Source of the DNA: Chryseobacterium paludis
GTDB taxonomy: Bacteria; Bacteroidota; Bacteroidia; Flavobacteriales; Weeksellaceae
Direction of reading: 5' to 3'
NCBI RefSeq assembly: GCF_025403485.1
Contig: NZ_CP099966.1
Location: forward strand, 1,798,001-1,862,000
Length of the DNA stretch: 64,000 nt
The position numbers and the translations under genes are program-made. Under the pieces are notes generated by a model, which saw nothing but the letters and a program-made list of their open reading frames with translations, searched no databases and was not told the DNA's origin. How positions within the stretch are numbered: position 1 is the stretch's first letter; the number at the start of each line of letters is the position of its first letter. Below are positions 7,457 through 16,614 of this stretch, in pieces.

Positions 7457-10279
7457 TTAAAATGTTAGGTTCATACCAATGGTATAGATTGCCGAAATTG
7501 GATAGATATTATTATCAATACCCATTTGTACCCTATCGGTATTTAAGATTTCCGGTGAAAAACCATGATATTTGAAACTTGTCCAAGGGTTTTGAGCGCT
7601 TACATACAATCTTAGCTTAGTAATAGACATCGAATTTGTAAATGTTTTTGGTAAATTATATCCCACCTGAATATTTCTAATTCTGATATAGCTTCCATCT
7701 TCTACGTAAAAACTATTGGGTAATATAATAGACTGATCATTGGTGGCCATAGGATAATCATTGGATGTTCCGGCACCATGCCATCTGTTATTATAAAAAT
7801 CTAGATCCCAACTTTCATTTCCATATCGTTGTTCTCTATTGAAATTGTATATTTTATTTCCAAATACACCTTGGAAATCAATAGCAAAATCAAAATCATA
7901 AATATTCATATTAACACCAAATCCATAAGTTCCTTTAGGAATAGGGCTTCCGAGGAAAGTTTTGTCCCTTGCATCAATAACTCCGTTTCCATCGATGTCA
8001 GCAAACTTAAATCCACCTGCTTTTGCTCCATTTTGCGTAGCCCATGCATCTGCTTCTGCCTGACTTTGGAAAATACCCTCTACCTGGTAACCATAATAAG
8101 AACCAACGGCCTGTCCTTCTTGTAGTCTGATAATAGAATTTCCATATAAACTAGCTCCTGTTTGTAAGTAAGATCCATTGAAAACAGAAGTAATCTCATT
8201 CTTTAAGGTGGTAATGTTACCATAGACACCAATTTTTATATTATCACTGATCTTAGTATCATAGTTTACGGAAGCCTCGAAACCTCTGTTATTAAAAGAA
8301 TAAGCATTCGTAATATAGTTATTCCAGTTAGCAGCTCCTGAAACTGTTCCCTGAACAATACCATAAACAACGTCTTTGGTATCTTTATCAAAATAGGTAG
8401 CATCAATTTTCAACTTATTATTAAATAGTGCCATTTCTAATCCTAGATCTCTACCCGTTGTGGTTTCCCAACCAATATTCGGATCTATAATTTGATCTAT
8501 GGTTTGTGCTGGTGAACCATTATTTCCATAATATGCCCCTCCATTAATAATTGATGTATTAAGTGTGTAAGCTCTTTGCACATCTGGATTTCCTAATTTA
8601 CCCCAGCTCGCTCTTAGTTTTAAAAGATTAAAAACATTCTGCTCACTCATAAAGCTTTCTTTGGAAATAACCCATCCTGCGCTAACAGCTGGAAATACAC
8701 GGTATCTGTCGTTGCTGGAATATTTGGAGGTTCCATCTCTACGAATAGAAGCATTCAATAAATATTTACCGCCATAATCATAGTTTAACCTTCCAAAAAA
8801 GGACTCTATTCTATCTTGATATGGGATTACATTACGGTCACCTTTATCGTAAGTTGTCATTACAATATCAGTTCCATCCGCAATATTCAAAGAATTGTTA
8901 TTTCCATTATATCTAACATTAAGTGCATCAGCATATGCCTGAGCATAAGAGCTTCTGGTCCTGGAAAAACCTGCGAGTACTTCTACATTATGCTTTCCAA
9001 AACTTCTTTTCCAACTTAATGTATTATCCCAGATATAATTTCTCGTTCTAGAATCTCTTGTTATTAGTTTTGGTGGCTTTTGATCCGCTGTAGGAACATA
9101 ATTAAATGTAGGAGTATATTCGTACTTATTCGAATTAATATTATCAGAACTATAACTAATTCTAAAAGTAAAGTCTTTTAAAAATTTATATTCTCCCCAG
9201 ATATTATTCAGTAATCTTTCTTCTCTAGTTTGAGATCTGTATAAATCTAATTTTGCTCTTGAATTTGGAATTTTAGCCAGGGTAAAATACTGATAGTCTC
9301 CTGTACTAGGATTAATTGGAGCATAGACAGGTGGCGAAGAATAAGCATCTAGCAACGTATTCTGAGCCTGATCAGTACGCATTTTTGAAAAAGTAAAGTT
9401 ATTTCCAATAGTAATGTTATCCGTAACTTTATAAGTAAGATTAACTTTCGAGTTAAATCTGTTAAAACCACTTCCTGAATTGATTCCCTGTCCAGCATTT
9501 AAATTACCTTCATCTTGCAAGTAACCTGTACTCAAGTAGTAATTCAATTTTCCTAAATTTCCGGATGCAGAAATATCGTTAGAATTAATAATACTGGTTC
9601 TGAAAATTTCTTTAAACCAATCAGTATCCGCAGGATAATTAGATCTGTTTAAGAATACCGGATCTTTCACATTTTCATTGATCAATTTTTCATTGTACAA
9701 TTCGATATACTGATCAGCGTTAACCATTTTAGGAATATTGGTTACCGTCTTAATTCCTAAATAAGAATTAAAATTAAAGACAGGTTTCTTACCTCTACCA
9801 CTTTTAGTTTTAATAATAACCGCACCATTTGATGCTCTTGCTCCGTAGATCGCTAAACTTGATGGATCTTTTAACACACTCATTGATTCAATATCCTGGG
9901 GACTCAAAAATGAGATATCATCTGTAATCATTCCATCAACAATAAAAACAGTTTTACCTGTTAAAGAACTAATCCCTCTGATATCTACTCTAGGAGATCC
10001 TCCTGGCGCTCCAGAATTCAAAATCTGAACTCCGGATAATTTCCCCTGAATAGAACTTATAGGGTTAGCATTCGGTTTATCGGCAAGATCTTTTGCCGTC
10101 ACAAGCCCTATACTTCCCGTAATATTTTCTTTCTTCTGGGATCCATATCCAATCATAACCACCTCTTCGATCTTCTGTTCTTTAGTAACAGTATCCTTAG
10201 GCGTCACCTGCGCATTGACGTTCATACCGAAGTATAACACAGCAATGAGTGATGAATACTTTAAATCACTTTGTTTCAT
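7457..10279 (-). CDS. SusC/RagA-family TonB-dependent glycan transporter
   Basis: A 940-residue outer-membrane receptor. I place the start at the ATG at 10279, because the signal peptide (SSLIAVLYFGMNVNAQ) begins there; an in-frame codon 24 nt upstream adds an unlikely N-terminus. After the signal comes a TonB-box-like EEVVMIGYGSQKKEN, then the plug domain (PISSIQGKLSGVQI; SMSVLKDPSSLAIYGARASNG) and the barrel up to the terminal YTIGMNLTF. The N-terminal carboxypeptidase-regulatory-like domain found in many SusC proteins is missing. It imports oligosaccharides freed by the GH144 enzyme with its SusD lid. No HTCS or sigma/anti-sigma regulator lies in the window. Confidence 0.95.
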   Translation of the reverse strand: MKQSDLKYSSLIAVLYFGMNVNAQVTPKDTVTKEQKIEEVVMIGYGSQKKENITGSIGLVTAKDLADKPNANPISSIQGKLSGVQILNSGAPGGSPRVDIRGISSLTGKTVFIVDGMITDDISFLSPQDIESMSVLKDPSSLAIYGARASNGAVIIKTKSGRGKKPVFNFNSYLGIKTVTNIPKMVNADQYIELYNEKLINENVKDPVFLNRSNYPADTDWFKEIFRTSIINSNDISASGNLGKLNYYLSTGYLQDEGNLNAGQGINSGSGFNRFNSKVNLTYKVTDNITIGNNFTFSKMRTDQAQNTLLDAYSSPPVYAPINPSTGDYQYFTLAKIPNSRAKLDLYRSQTREERLLNNIWGEYKFLKDFTFRISYSSDNINSNKYEYTPTFNYVPTADQKPPKLITRDSRTRNYIWDNTLSWKRSFGKHNVEVLAGFSRTRSSYAQAYADALNVRYNGNNNSLNIADGTDIVMTTYDKGDRNVIPYQDRIESFFGRLNYDYGGKYLLNASIRRDGTSKYSSNDRYRVFPAVSAGWVISKESFMSEQNVFNLLKLRASWGKLGNPDVQRAYTLNTSIINGGAYYGNNGSPAQTIDQIIDPNIGWETTTGRDLGLEMALFNNKLKIDATYFDKDTKDVVYGIVQGTVSGAANWNNYITNAYSFNNRGFEASVNYDTKISDNIKIGVYGNITTLKNEITSVFNGSYLQTGASLYGNSIIRLQEGQAVGSYYGYQVEGIFQSQAEADAWATQNGAKAGGFKFADIDGNGVIDARDKTFLGSPIPKGTYGFGVNMNIYDFDFAIDFQGVFGNKIYNFNREQRYGNESWDLDFYNNRWHGAGTSNDYPMATNDQSIILPNSFYVEDGSYIRIRNIQVGYNLPKTFTNSMSITKLRLYVSAQNPWTSFKYHGFSPEILNTDRVQMGIDNNIYPISAIYTIGMNLTF

Positions 10280-10586
10280 ATAGTTCAATTTTATTTCGTA
10301 CAATCAAATTTCGAGACCGGTTTTTAAACCTTCAACCTGTCTTTAATTAAATAAATATTGTATTTCTCAAAAAAAGACATTAACCAAAATTAGAAAAATA
10401 TATGAAACATTGTTAACATATCATAAAAATTCTTTAATTAGTATGATACACCATACAGCATATGTGAAAACTTCATTTTTTAACGAATTATTTTTAAAAA
10501 TCAAATTGGTTTTCAATTAAATTTACAATGATAAATACAGGGTTTTATCAAAATAACTCCCCAAATCGCTATCATAAATTTAATAT

Positions 10587-10617
10587 TTTGTTAAACAGAT
10601 TTTCCTGTTTACCTTTG
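10587..10617 (+). promoter_or_regulatory. Bacteroidetes-type promoter for the DUF4197 gene
   Basis: TTTG at 10587-10590, a 19-nt spacer and TACCTTTG at 10610-10617 match the -33/-7 consensus TTTG/TAnnTTTG. It sits about 39 nt before the ATG at 10656. The rest of the 350-nt divergent gap (10280-10586) is AT-rich and must hold the susC promoter. I could not identify a convincing one there. Confidence 0.75.
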
Positions 10618-10655
10618 GCTCAATATTTGAAAATTACAATCATTAATAAAAATCA

Positions 10656-11333
10656 ATGAAAAAATACATTTTAGCAATAGCTTTAATAGCAGGAACTGCA
10701 ACTGTCATTACGACCTCTTTACAGTCTTGCAATAGTCTTGCAACAACTGACTTGGGCTTATCTATCATCAAAAGGTTATTATTGAACGGAATCGATAAAG
10801 GAATGAACGTTTATGGTAATAAAGATGCTTTCCTACAAAATAATATGGTTGATAAAGCGTTACCTAAAGAATTGAGAGATATCAATACTATGCTGGAGAA
10901 AGTAGCTCCTTCATTGGTTGCAAAAGAAAGAGAATATGTTGCTGAGGCAGCTTCTTATACGGTGAATATTTCAAAACCCATCCTGCAAAATGCAGTCAAT
11001 AGTTTGAATGCCCAAGATGTAACCAGAATTATTCAAGGTGAAAAGGGTACGGCAACTTTGATTTTAAAAGAAAAGACTTCTCAACAACTGGTAGCAGCTA
11101 TTGCTCCAAAAGTGGATGAAAAATTAAATCAATATGGTATCGTTAAGACCATTAATACCGCTTTGGCAGGAAGTAATTTTTTAGGGAACCTCTTAGGTGG
11201 AAATAACAACACTGTAAATGCGGGCGGACTGAGTAAATTAGCCTCTGAACAACTGGTTAACGGTTTATTTAATATCATTGAAGATTACGAAGTACAGAAC
11301 TCCAAAGCTCTATTGGGACCTCTTGGAAAATAG
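10656..11333 (+). CDS. DUF4197 lipoprotein
   Basis: A 225-residue protein with a signal sequence ending in TTSLQSC (lipobox-like), followed by the DUF4197 pattern: GLSIIKRLLLNGIDKG, DAFLQNNMVDKALPKELR, a long helical middle, and GGLSKLASEQLVNGLFNIIEDYE near the end. DUF4197 proteins are common small exported proteins in Proteobacteria and Bacteroidetes with no known activity. It has its own strong promoter and is followed after 40 nt by the DUF493 gene. Confidence 0.85.
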   Translation: MKKYILAIALIAGTATVITTSLQSCNSLATTDLGLSIIKRLLLNGIDKGMNVYGNKDAFLQNNMVDKALPKELRDINTMLEKVAPSLVAKEREYVAEAASYTVNISKPILQNAVNSLNAQDVTRIIQGEKGTATLILKEKTSQQLVAAIAPKVDEKLNQYGIVKTINTALAGSNFLGNLLGGNNNTVNAGGLSKLASEQLVNGLFNIIEDYEVQNSKALLGPLGK

Positions 11334-11373
11334 AAAAAATTTCGTTAAATTTATATATAATTAAAATTGATAG

Positions 11374-11679
11374 ATGGACATACTTCAAGGAAATCAACAC
11401 GCAAATCCTGAAGAATTTTATAATTCTTTAAAGGAAAAATTAGAGGGTCATCATGACTTTCCGGAAGATTATTTATTTAAATTTATAATTCCTACAGATC
11501 AGGCAAAGCTTACAGAAATATATAGAGTTTTTGATGGCATCAAATTTACACTTGGTAATAGAGAAAGTAAAAATGGAAAATATACAGCTTGCAATATCAA
11601 TGCTTTTGTATTGGATGCTGATCAGGTCGTAAAAATTTATAAAGAAGTTGGAAGGATAGAAGGAGTAATTCTATTGTAA
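11374..11679 (+). CDS. DUF493 (YbeD-like) protein
   Basis: A 101-residue cytosolic protein with an ACT-like alpha/beta fold expected for DUF493 (EFYNSLKEKLEGHHDFPEDYLFKF quoted only in part; FIIPTDQAK; ends VGRIEGVILL). E. coli YbeD belongs to this family and lies in the lipoate region, but no activity is established. Length matches the family. It probably shares a transcript with the DUF4197 gene and ends at the bidirectional hairpin 11685-11709. Confidence 0.82.
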   Translation: MDILQGNQHANPEEFYNSLKEKLEGHHDFPEDYLFKFIIPTDQAKLTEIYRVFDGIKFTLGNRESKNGKYTACNINAFVLDADQVVKIYKEVGRIEGVILL

Positions 11680-11684
11680 AAATA

Positions 11685-11709
11685 AAAAGTCAGCATAAAG
11701 CTGACTTTT
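11685..11709. terminator. Bidirectional terminator between convergent genes
   Basis: A 10-bp perfect stem (11685-11694/11700-11709) with a 5-nt loop, A-rich before and T-rich after. It lies between the convergent DUF493 and ArsC-like genes and can serve both. Confidence 0.85.
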
Positions 11710-11728
11710 ATTGTATATTGTATTTTGA

Positions 11729-12079
11729 TTATTTTTCTATAAAGAATTTCACATTTTCAATCGGTCTTCCTAGCATGGCTACTGAACCTTTTATTAAAAT
11801 AGGCCTTTGTATTAAAGAAGGATTTTGAGATAAAATTTCTAACCATTCGTCTTCCGAATAATTTTTACTCGCAAATTTTTCCTGATACAATTTTTCGGTC
11901 TTTCTGATCAAATGGAACACACTTTGATTCAATTTCTTCAAAACCGTTTTTAATTCTAAAATACTTAGCGGGTCTTCCACCATATTGATGATCTCAAATG
12001 GCACTCCATTCTCATCCAAATACTCTAAAACAGCATTTGACTTTGAACAACTTCCATTATGTAAAACCTTAACTAACAT
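11729..12079 (-). CDS. ArsC/Spx-family thioredoxin-like reductase
   Basis: A 116-residue protein of the glutaredoxin-type arsenate reductase (ArsC) family. The active-site cysteine is in HNGSCSKSNAVLEYL (Cys 11), the region around residue 40 has the leucine-rich helix ELKTVLKKLNQ, and the substrate-side RPI motif is present (IQRPILIKG). True ArsC and the YffB/YfgD-like relatives share these marks. No arsenic resistance genes are nearby, so a general role in thiol chemistry is as likely as arsenate reduction. It is a single gene, facing DUF493. Confidence 0.8.
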   Translation of the reverse strand: MLVKVLHNGSCSKSNAVLEYLDENGVPFEIINMVEDPLSILELKTVLKKLNQSVFHLIRKTEKLYQEKFASKNYSEDEWLEILSQNPSLIQRPILIKGSVAMLGRPIENVKFFIEK

Positions 12080-12172
12080 ATTTAATTATATTAAAAAATT
12101 AAACTTGTATTATAACAAATTTAGTAAGAAATCAAGTTACAAAAATCTTAACGGATAATAAATAATTGTTAA

Positions 12173-12787
12173 TTAAAACAATCCATTCAGTTCCGCTTCA
12201 ATTTTTTCCAGGATAAAACCAAAGTCTTCAGGTTTTTCCACGAAATCTAAATCATCAACTTCAATAACCAACAGTTTCCCTTCCGTATAATTGGAAATCC
12301 ATTTTTCATACTTCTGATTTAATTTTGAAAGATATTCAATACTGATCGAAGCTTCATATTCCCGTCCTCTTTTGTAGATCTTTTTAACCAGATTGGGTAC
12401 ATCAGACTTCAGATAGATTAATAGATCCGGAGCTGAAACAAAAGATTTCATGAGATTAAAAACAGCCTGATAATTGGTAAAATCCCTATCAGAAAGCAAA
12501 TTCATATCATTTAAGTTTTCTGCAAAAATATGTGCATCTTCATAAATGGTACGATCCTGAATAATATTCTTTCCACTTTCTCTTATCTCCTTTACCTGGC
12601 GGAATCTGCTTCCTAAAAAGTAGATCTGTAAAGCAAAACTCCATTTGCTCATATCCGCATAAAAATCTTCCAAATATGGATTATGGTCTACATCTTCAAA
12701 TTGTGCATCCCATCCGTAATGCTTAGAAAGCATGGTCGTTAATGTAGTTTTACCTGCTCCAATGTTTCCTGTAACTGCAATGTGCAT
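12173..12787 (-). CDS. Deoxynucleoside kinase
   Basis: A 204-residue cytosolic kinase of the dCK/dGK/dNK family. The P-loop GNIGAGKTTL starts at residue 7. The typical (F)EDVDHNPYLEDFY segment follows, then the nucleoside-binding QIYFLGSRFRQ, the DRTIYED motif (Asp-Arg-Glu catalytic region near residue 79), and the lid RGREYEASISIEYL. It phosphorylates deoxynucleosides for salvage. The small gap to the upstream secreted protein gene (43 nt) suggests co-transcription with it. Confidence 0.92.
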   Translation of the reverse strand: MHIAVTGNIGAGKTTLTTMLSKHYGWDAQFEDVDHNPYLEDFYADMSKWSFALQIYFLGSRFRQVKEIRESGKNIIQDRTIYEDAHIFAENLNDMNLLSDRDFTNYQAVFNLMKSFVSAPDLLIYLKSDVPNLVKKIYKRGREYEASISIEYLSKLNQKYEKWISNYTEGKLLVIEVDDLDFVEKPEDFGFILEKIEAELNGLF

Positions 12788-12830
12788 ATTCTATTTTCCC
12801 TTATGTTTTATTGATACCATGAAAAAACAA

Positions 12831-13814
12831 CTAAATACCAACTGTCTGAATTTCCTTAGAATCTTCAATAAGCTTCTTCAAAGTATCGTCTGCAGCTTTT
12901 TCTACAGTTTGATCTTTAATAAACTTATCCTGAACTTTTTCTAATGATTTATCCTCAGATTCAGCAGGTTTCTCCGGCAATTTCTGGATGGCTTCTTCAG
13001 TCTTTTTGGATTCAGGTTCAGGATCGGCCTGCTGTTTAGCTTCTTTAATTTTTTCGAGGTTGTAAAGATAAAGGTTGTTCGCTTTGATTGCAAAATAAGA
13101 AAGCGTGTTTTTATCCACAATCTGCGCATCAGGATCTTCAAAAATCTTCACCAAACCTTTTTCAGGAACATACTTAAGAATTGTTGTCTTGGTCATCATT
13201 AAAATATATTCATTTTCTCTTCTAAAGCGTTTTCCATTTTCTAGAGGAATTTCAACCAGCTTTTCAAATTTCAAACTGTAAACCCGGAAGTGCTTTCTTG
13301 TAAGAATATAAACCTTATTTTCATAGACCAAAAGATCTACCAGATCATCAAAACTGGCATCGAAAGGATAAGAATTGATTGTTGTATCGTTTCTGAAATT
13401 ATATTGAATAAGACGTTTTGAACTTTCATCCAACAACCATATCTGCTGAAGATCTTCTGCGTAAGCTATTTTTATGAAAGTAAATTTTTGTTTAAAATCT
13501 ACTTTTTGGATTTCATTAAGGTTCTGATCTACAAATTTCAGTTCCTGTGCATTTTCCGAAAACAAAGGTACAGTTAATGGATTTTGAACCCCTTGAATTT
13601 TAAAGGGTACGGTAAGCATCATTTTCCCGATCTGTTTTCCTAAAGAATCGTATTTTGTTAAACTAAAGTCTTTATTTTTATAGATATAGAGGTTTCCATA
13701 ATCGTCAGCAAAGAGGTCTTTTGCTTCCTTTAATTTTAAAGTATCTAATGCCACGGCTTTCTGCGCAGAAAATGAGCAGAAAATGAAAGCAAATATGAAT
13801 GGTAATAATTTCAA
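12831..13814 (-). CDS. Secreted hypothetical protein with beta-propeller-like repeats and a charged tail
   Basis: A 327-residue exported protein (signal ending SFSAQ). Residues about 25-240 contain repeated short strands of the type YGNLYIYKNKDFSLTKYD, NKVYILTRKHFRVYS and NNLYLYNLEKI, as in a propeller or NHL-like fold. The last 90 residues are a low-complexity Lys/Glu/Pro tail (PEPESKKTEEAIQKL...). No enzyme motif is visible. It is probably co-transcribed with the downstream deoxynucleoside kinase gene. Function unknown. Confidence 0.7.
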   Translation of the reverse strand: MKLLPFIFAFIFCSFSAQKAVALDTLKLKEAKDLFADDYGNLYIYKNKDFSLTKYDSLGKQIGKMMLTVPFKIQGVQNPLTVPLFSENAQELKFVDQNLNEIQKVDFKQKFTFIKIAYAEDLQQIWLLDESSKRLIQYNFRNDTTINSYPFDASFDDLVDLLVYENKVYILTRKHFRVYSLKFEKLVEIPLENGKRFRRENEYILMMTKTTILKYVPEKGLVKIFEDPDAQIVDKNTLSYFAIKANNLYLYNLEKIKEAKQQADPEPESKKTEEAIQKLPEKPAESEDKSLEKVQDKFIKDQTVEKAADDTLKKLIEDSKEIQTVGI

Positions 13815-13902
13815 AGTTCTTTTACTAATTATAGTGCTTCAGAGAAGCTCTACCAATTTACATACTTTATTCTATTTAAGTTAAAATTGCCTGTCATTTA
13901 AT

Positions 13903-14928
13903 TTATCTAATAGCAATTTCATAAATCTTATTCCAGTTTTTTCCTGTCACTAACATATTTTCTCCTTTAAAGGCAATTCCATTCAAAACGTGCTCACTGT
14001 TACTTTGAGTATTTTCTGTGGTAATTTTTGTGAAATCAAATTTGCCTACTACTTCGCCATTTAAAGGATTAATTTTTAAAATGATAGGCTTATGCCAAAT
14101 GTTTGAATAAATGAATCCATTATGGTATTCTAATTCATTAAGCTGCTCATAAACCTCAGCATTACCCGCTACAGGAATCGTTTTCAAAACCTTTGAAGGA
14201 TCATTTACATCTAAAAAATAGAGGTTTTTTGAGCCGTCGGTTGCAATAAGATCTTTTCCGTCGTATGTTAATCCCCAACCCTCACCAATTACACTTGGTA
14301 GTGGAAATTCAGAAAGAAGTTTCAGGGTGTTTTTATCATACACGAAACCTTTTCTGTTTTGATAGGTTAGCTGAAATATTTTATCTTCTGCAATGGCGCA
14401 ACCTTCAGAAAAAATATCATTGGGTTGTTTGGTTAAAGTAATAGGTGTCATTTCACCTAATGTATATTTTAGAATTTTCGAGGTATTTTTAAGTCCCGCA
14501 CTCTCATAAACGGTACTCCCTTCCAGAGTAAACCCTTCAATAAAATTATTCGGATCGTGTGGGTATTCTGCTTTGATTTCATAGGAAATTTGCTTCTCAG
14601 GATTCTTTGCAAACACATTGATCGTAGCATCCTGATTTAATGTTTCTCCTTCCTTTATTTTAATGATGAAACTCACCTCATTATCTCCTAAAGTGAAAAA
14701 CTTAGGATCAATTGTTAAATTTGAAGTTTCATGATCTCCAAAACTTATCGCAATACTTTCTGCATTATCTGAAACATCTTTAGGGATCTCCAGCTTATCA
14801 CCAAAATGATAGCCCCTTTGCTCCATCGAATTATTATAATCGCTTAAAGTATCCAGGATCTTTTTGTTTTTATTACAAGATGTTAACAATAAGATTGACG
14901 CAAAAGTTACAGCTAGCTTTAATTTCAC
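13903..14928 (-). CDS. Glutaminyl-peptide cyclotransferase (beta-propeller type), copy 1
   Basis: A 341-residue lipoprotein (lipobox LLLTSC). An approximately 100-residue N-terminal beta domain is followed by the PF05096 propeller: FIEGFTLEGSTVYES, GEGWGLTYDGKDLIATDGS, LNELEYHNGFIYSNIW and VLNGIAFKGENMLVTGKNW. These enzymes cyclise N-terminal glutamine to pyroglutamate on exported peptides. It is a close tandem paralogue of the next gene upstream (15116-16138), with most motifs identical, so a recent duplication is likely. Each copy has its own spacer, and no fusion or truncation is seen. Confidence 0.87.
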   Translation of the reverse strand: MKLKLAVTFASILLLTSCNKNKKILDTLSDYNNSMEQRGYHFGDKLEIPKDVSDNAESIAISFGDHETSNLTIDPKFFTLGDNEVSFIIKIKEGETLNQDATINVFAKNPEKQISYEIKAEYPHDPNNFIEGFTLEGSTVYESAGLKNTSKILKYTLGEMTPITLTKQPNDIFSEGCAIAEDKIFQLTYQNRKGFVYDKNTLKLLSEFPLPSVIGEGWGLTYDGKDLIATDGSKNLYFLDVNDPSKVLKTIPVAGNAEVYEQLNELEYHNGFIYSNIWHKPIILKINPLNGEVVGKFDFTKITTENTQSNSEHVLNGIAFKGENMLVTGKNWNKIYEIAIR

Positions 14929-15059
14929 TGAATTTCTAATATTTTCTCAAAAATAGGAAAATTTATCACTTGGTCAACTAATTTCATTGACCCATCCTAT
15001 AATTTTAAGAATATACATTAGCTTATTTCACTCTTTTATAATAGCTATCTATCTCATCA

Positions 15060-15086
15060 AAATAGCGCCCCAAAAGAGCGCTATTT
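15060..15086 (-). terminator. Stem-loop after glutaminyl cyclase copy 2
   Basis: A 9-bp GC-containing stem (15060-15068/15078-15086) with a 9-nt loop lies 30 nt past the stop codon. No good T tract follows on the minus strand, so it may be an mRNA 3' stabiliser and not a true terminator. Confidence 0.5.
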
Positions 15087-15115
15087 CGATTTTATGTAAA
15101 CAAAATTACTTTTGA

Positions 15116-16138
15116 TTATTTAATTGCAACTTCATAAATCTTCGACCAGTTCTTTCCTGTCACCAACATATTTTCACCTTTAAAAGCGATGCCATTTAGT
15201 ACATCATCACTTCCTTTGGTATTCTGCTTGGCGATATCTGTAAAATCAAATGTACCAACAACTTCTCCATTGGCAGGATTAATTTTTAAAACAATTGGCT
15301 TTTGCCAAACATTCGCATAAATAAATCCATTATAATATTCCAATTCATTCAACTGATCATAAGCCTGAGCACTCCCTGCCACAGCAATATATCTTACTAA
15401 TTTTGAAGGATCTTTAGGATCAAGGAAATACAATAATTTACTTCCATCAGAAGCGATAAGGTTTTTTCCATCATACGTCAGTCCCCATCCTTCTCCTAAT
15501 ACATTAGGATATGCAAATTCCGACAGAAGCTTTAAAGAGCTTTTATCATAGATATATCCTTTTTTGCTCTGCCAGGTCAATTGATATACTTTATCACCAA
15601 CAATAGTACTTCCTTCAGAAAAATCTTCCTGTGCCTGTTTTGTTGATGCAAGAGGAGTTGTGGTTCCCAATGTATATTTTAGAATTTGTGAAGACCCGTT
15701 CTGCCCATCGCTCTCATAAATTGTGTTGCCTTCTACCTGAAACCCCTGAACGAAATTGGCCGGATTATGTGGATATTCTGCAACAATCTGATAAGAGATC
15801 TTTTTCTCAGGATTCTTAGCAAAAACATTGATCGTTGCATCCTGATTCAAAGTTTCACCTCCTTTAGTTTTGATATTGAAGGTTACCGCATTATCTCCTA
15901 ATGTGAAAAATTTAGGATCAATCACTAAATTCGAAGTTTCTTTATCTCCAAAACTAATGGTAATACTTTCAGCATTATCTGCAACATCTTTAGGAATCTC
16001 AAGTTTATCACCAAAATGATATCCTTTGCTTTCCATTGAATTGTTATAATCAGTTAAACTATTCAATATCTTCTTATCATTGTTACAAGACACCAACATT
16101 AAAATCGCTGCAAAACCAGCTATTATATTTTTTTTCAT
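15116..16138 (-). CDS. Glutaminyl-peptide cyclotransferase (beta-propeller type), copy 2
   Basis: A 340-residue lipoprotein (lipobox LMLVSC) with the same architecture as its downstream neighbour. Its propeller motifs are FVQGFQVEGNTIYES, GEGWGLTYDGKNLIASDGS, LNELEYYNGFIYANVW and VLNGIAFKGENMLVTGKNW. It converts N-terminal Gln to pyroglutamate in the periplasm or on the surface, which in Bacteroidetes fits the many exported proteins starting with Q after signal cleavage. That link to its own secretome is inference. The N-terminal 100 residues are also conserved between the copies. Confidence 0.87.
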   Translation of the reverse strand: MKKNIIAGFAAILMLVSCNNDKKILNSLTDYNNSMESKGYHFGDKLEIPKDVADNAESITISFGDKETSNLVIDPKFFTLGDNAVTFNIKTKGGETLNQDATINVFAKNPEKKISYQIVAEYPHNPANFVQGFQVEGNTIYESDGQNGSSQILKYTLGTTTPLASTKQAQEDFSEGSTIVGDKVYQLTWQSKKGYIYDKSSLKLLSEFAYPNVLGEGWGLTYDGKNLIASDGSKLLYFLDPKDPSKLVRYIAVAGSAQAYDQLNELEYYNGFIYANVWQKPIVLKINPANGEVVGTFDFTDIAKQNTKGSDDVLNGIAFKGENMLVTGKNWSKIYEVAIK

Positions 16139-16173
16139 TGAATTTCCAAATATTTCACCAAAAATAGCAAATT

Positions 16174-16557
16174 TTATTCCGTTGTACTAATTTCATCAAC
16201 AGCTTGACCGAATTGTAATATATATCCATTGTTGTCATAAATGGCAAATTCACGCATATCCCAGTCGAAGGTTTCAATTTCGTAACAAACTTCCGTTTTA
16301 TCTTTTAATTCTTCCCAAAGATCATCTACATGGTCTACATTAAAGTAAAATGAACCTGTAAAACCTATTCCATTAAACTTCTCATGGTCATTAGGTTTTG
16401 AAAGCATAAGCTCTACATCATCTTTACGAATCGTTGCCCATTCCCATTCATCATTTCTTCCTACCAACGTAAAACTTAAAGTGTGAATGTAAAAACCGAT
16501 GGTTTCATCCAGGTTTTGTGTCCAGAGTATAGGACGTAAAGAATTATATTTTATCAT
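16174..16557 (-). CDS. VOC-family (glyoxalase/bleomycin-resistance-like) protein
   Basis: A 127-residue single VOC domain: SLRPILWTQNLDETIGFYIHTL opens the fold (quoted in part), GFTGSFYFNVDHVDDLWEEL starts the second half, and REFAIYDNNGYILQFGQ closes it. I chose the ATG at 16557. The longer frame (to 16590) would read through the hairpin 16576-16611 that terminates the gene upstream. Members bind a metal and small molecules; the substrate is unknown. Confidence 0.8.
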   Translation of the reverse strand: MIKYNSLRPILWTQNLDETIGFYIHTLSFTLVGRNDEWEWATIRKDDVELMLSKPNDHEKFNGIGFTGSFYFNVDHVDDLWEELKDKTEVCYEIETFDWDMREFAIYDNNGYILQFGQAVDEISTTE

Positions 16558-16575
16558 AACTTTTAATTTATAAGT

Positions 16576-16611
16576 AAAACGCAAAGACACTCATTTGCGT
16601 CTTTGCGTTTT
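16576..16611 (-). terminator. Terminator between the SRPBCC and VOC genes
   Basis: A 13-bp perfect stem (16576-16588/16599-16611) with a 10-nt loop and a T-rich arm lies directly after the SRPBCC stop codon. Its position argues for the shorter VOC start. Confidence 0.8.
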
Positions 16612-16614
16612 TTA

